From NCBI RefSeq assembly GCF_001894745.1, contig NZ_BBYF01000010.1, positions 124,001-188,000 of the forward strand: 64,000 bases of DNA. Reading direction: 5' to 3'. The notes under the pieces are model-generated. The model was not told where the DNA came from. It was given only the letters and a program-made list of their open reading frames with translations, and made no database searches. Below, in pieces: positions 63,476 through 64,000 of this stretch. Source of the stretch: Paenibacillus sp. NAIST15-1. Lineage in GTDB: Bacteria > Bacillota > Bacilli > Paenibacillales > Paenibacillaceae. The first letter of the stretch is position 1. Each line of letters opens with the position of its first letter. Made by a program: the position numbers and the translations under genes.

Positions 63476-64000
63476 TCATAACGCCGCCCGAATATCATCC
63501 AGCAAGTAGCGCTGGCTTATTTCCTCCAGGCGTGCGAACTCTTCTTCCAGCTGATTTTTCAGGTTGCTGTCAGGCACATATCGCGGTGTCAGTACTTGAT
63601 GATGCTGTAGACTCTGTAATCTGTACGGTGTCGGCGGATGAGTGGAATCCAATTGTACAGTGATGGAATCGCGAATCCGTTGGATTCGTTTCTGCTCGCT
63701 TGCGGGGACATGCTCCATCTTTTGGCGGAATTCCCCGAACAAATCCGAATTAAAGCGGTAGCGTGCGATTTGTTCAGCCGTCAGCCAGAATACGGGAGCG
63801 AAGTGAGATTTGCTTAAGGCCGAGCATGCGGCATCTGTTCCTGCAATCTCGCCCGCGACTCGGTCGGCCAAATACTCGGCGCGCTGGCTCTCATCCCAGA
63901 CCGTAATACCAAGGCCGTAATACAGGATGAAAATCAGATTGGCCAGCTGCAACTGGGCATATCGCATCGGTGTGGATATAGGCCTGAGCACTTCTCCTTC
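63476..64000 (-). CDS. C-terminal part of an M48-family peptidase (cut by window edge)
   Basis: The frame is open from the window edge and ends at TAA/TAG near 63476, giving about 174 residues of the C-terminal portion. A hydrophobic segment (LQLANLIFILYYGLGITV) precedes RAEYLADRVAGEIAGTDAA, which fits the third zinc ligand Glu and Asp in ExxAD of M48 (HtpX-like) metallopeptidases. The HExxH part would lie outside. The final half is helical and charged. Family assignment depends on this short match. Confidence 0.7.
   Translation of the reverse strand, partial: EGEVLRPISTPMRYAQLQLANLIFILYYGLGITVWDESQRAEYLADRVAGEIAGTDAACSALSKSHFAPVFWLTAEQIARYRFNSDLFGEFRQKMEHVPASEQKRIQRIRDSITVQLDSTHPPTPYRLQSLQHHQVLTPRYVPDSNLKNQLEEEFARLEEISQRYLLDDIRAAL

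Overview
The window looks like chromosomal DNA of a low-to-mid GC, spore-forming Gram-positive of the Bacillales, most likely Paenibacillus or a close relative. This is inferred from a Spo0E-family phosphatase, Gram-positive lipoproteins, a YerC/TrpR-like protein, strong AGGAGG ribosome sites, frequent GTG/TTG starts, and Bacillus-type deo, pxp and pckA genes. No rRNA, tRNA, CRISPR array, intact transposon or phage was seen. The dominant theme is aerobic breakdown of aromatic amino acids.

Region 1 (1-11914). After a partial gene and a small membrane protein comes a tightly packed ten-gene operon. It holds a TrpXYZ-like ABC transporter (1495-4249), a complete 2-oxoacid dehydrogenase complex E1a-E1b-E2-E3 (4276-9237), and the phenylacetyl-CoA epoxidase genes paaABCD (9230-11914). 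The layout suggests uptake of an aromatic amino or keto acid, oxidative decarboxylation to an acyl-CoA (possibly phenylpyruvate to phenylacetyl-CoA), and ring epoxidation.

Region 2 (12232-22739). A second operon carries the lower phenylacetate pathway: an aldehyde dehydrogenase, an EthD-like protein, PaaI, three crotonases (two hydratase-type, one PaaG-type), PaaK, a PaaH divided into two genes, thiolase PaaJ, an FlK-like thioesterase and a PaaX repressor. No fused paaZ and no paaE are present.

Region 3 (22838-36937). This is a mixed accessory stretch. It contains an Rrf2 regulator and NAD(P)-binding protein pair with matching operators, a LigB-type dioxygenase, a coiled-coil protein with a Ser/Asn/Gly tail, a TetR/YrdB divergent pair, an Sfp-type phosphopantetheinyl transferase and a DUF4097-like lipoprotein. 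It also has a duplicated ECF sigma/membrane-protein module whose second sigma gene has collapsed, and an MFS exporter followed by a TetR gene.

Region 4 (36002-47619). Deoxynucleoside salvage (deoR, deoC, cdd, nupC, deoB, deoD, pdp) is followed by 5-oxoprolinase pxpBCA and PEP carboxykinase pckA.

Region 5 (47782-57206). After a hypothetical gene and a TrpR-like gene, a long operon encodes tyrosine/homogentisate breakdown: hppD, a flavin-reductase-like protein, a fumarylacetoacetate hydrolase, hmgA, scoA/scoB, an aromatic or HisC-like aminotransferase and a thiolase that appears to lack an ATG/GTG/TTG start. No maleylacetoacetate isomerase is present. With region 2, both phenylalanine-derived and tyrosine-derived carbon can end in acetyl-CoA, succinyl-CoA or fumarate, with pckA nearby for gluconeogenesis.

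Region 6 (57435-64000). An Old Yellow Enzyme, a truncated TetR gene next to a long palindrome, a divergent MocR regulator/PNPOx-like pair, a small coiled-coil protein, a Spo0E-like protein, a nucleotidyltransferase-like protein and the C-terminal part of an M48-type protease.
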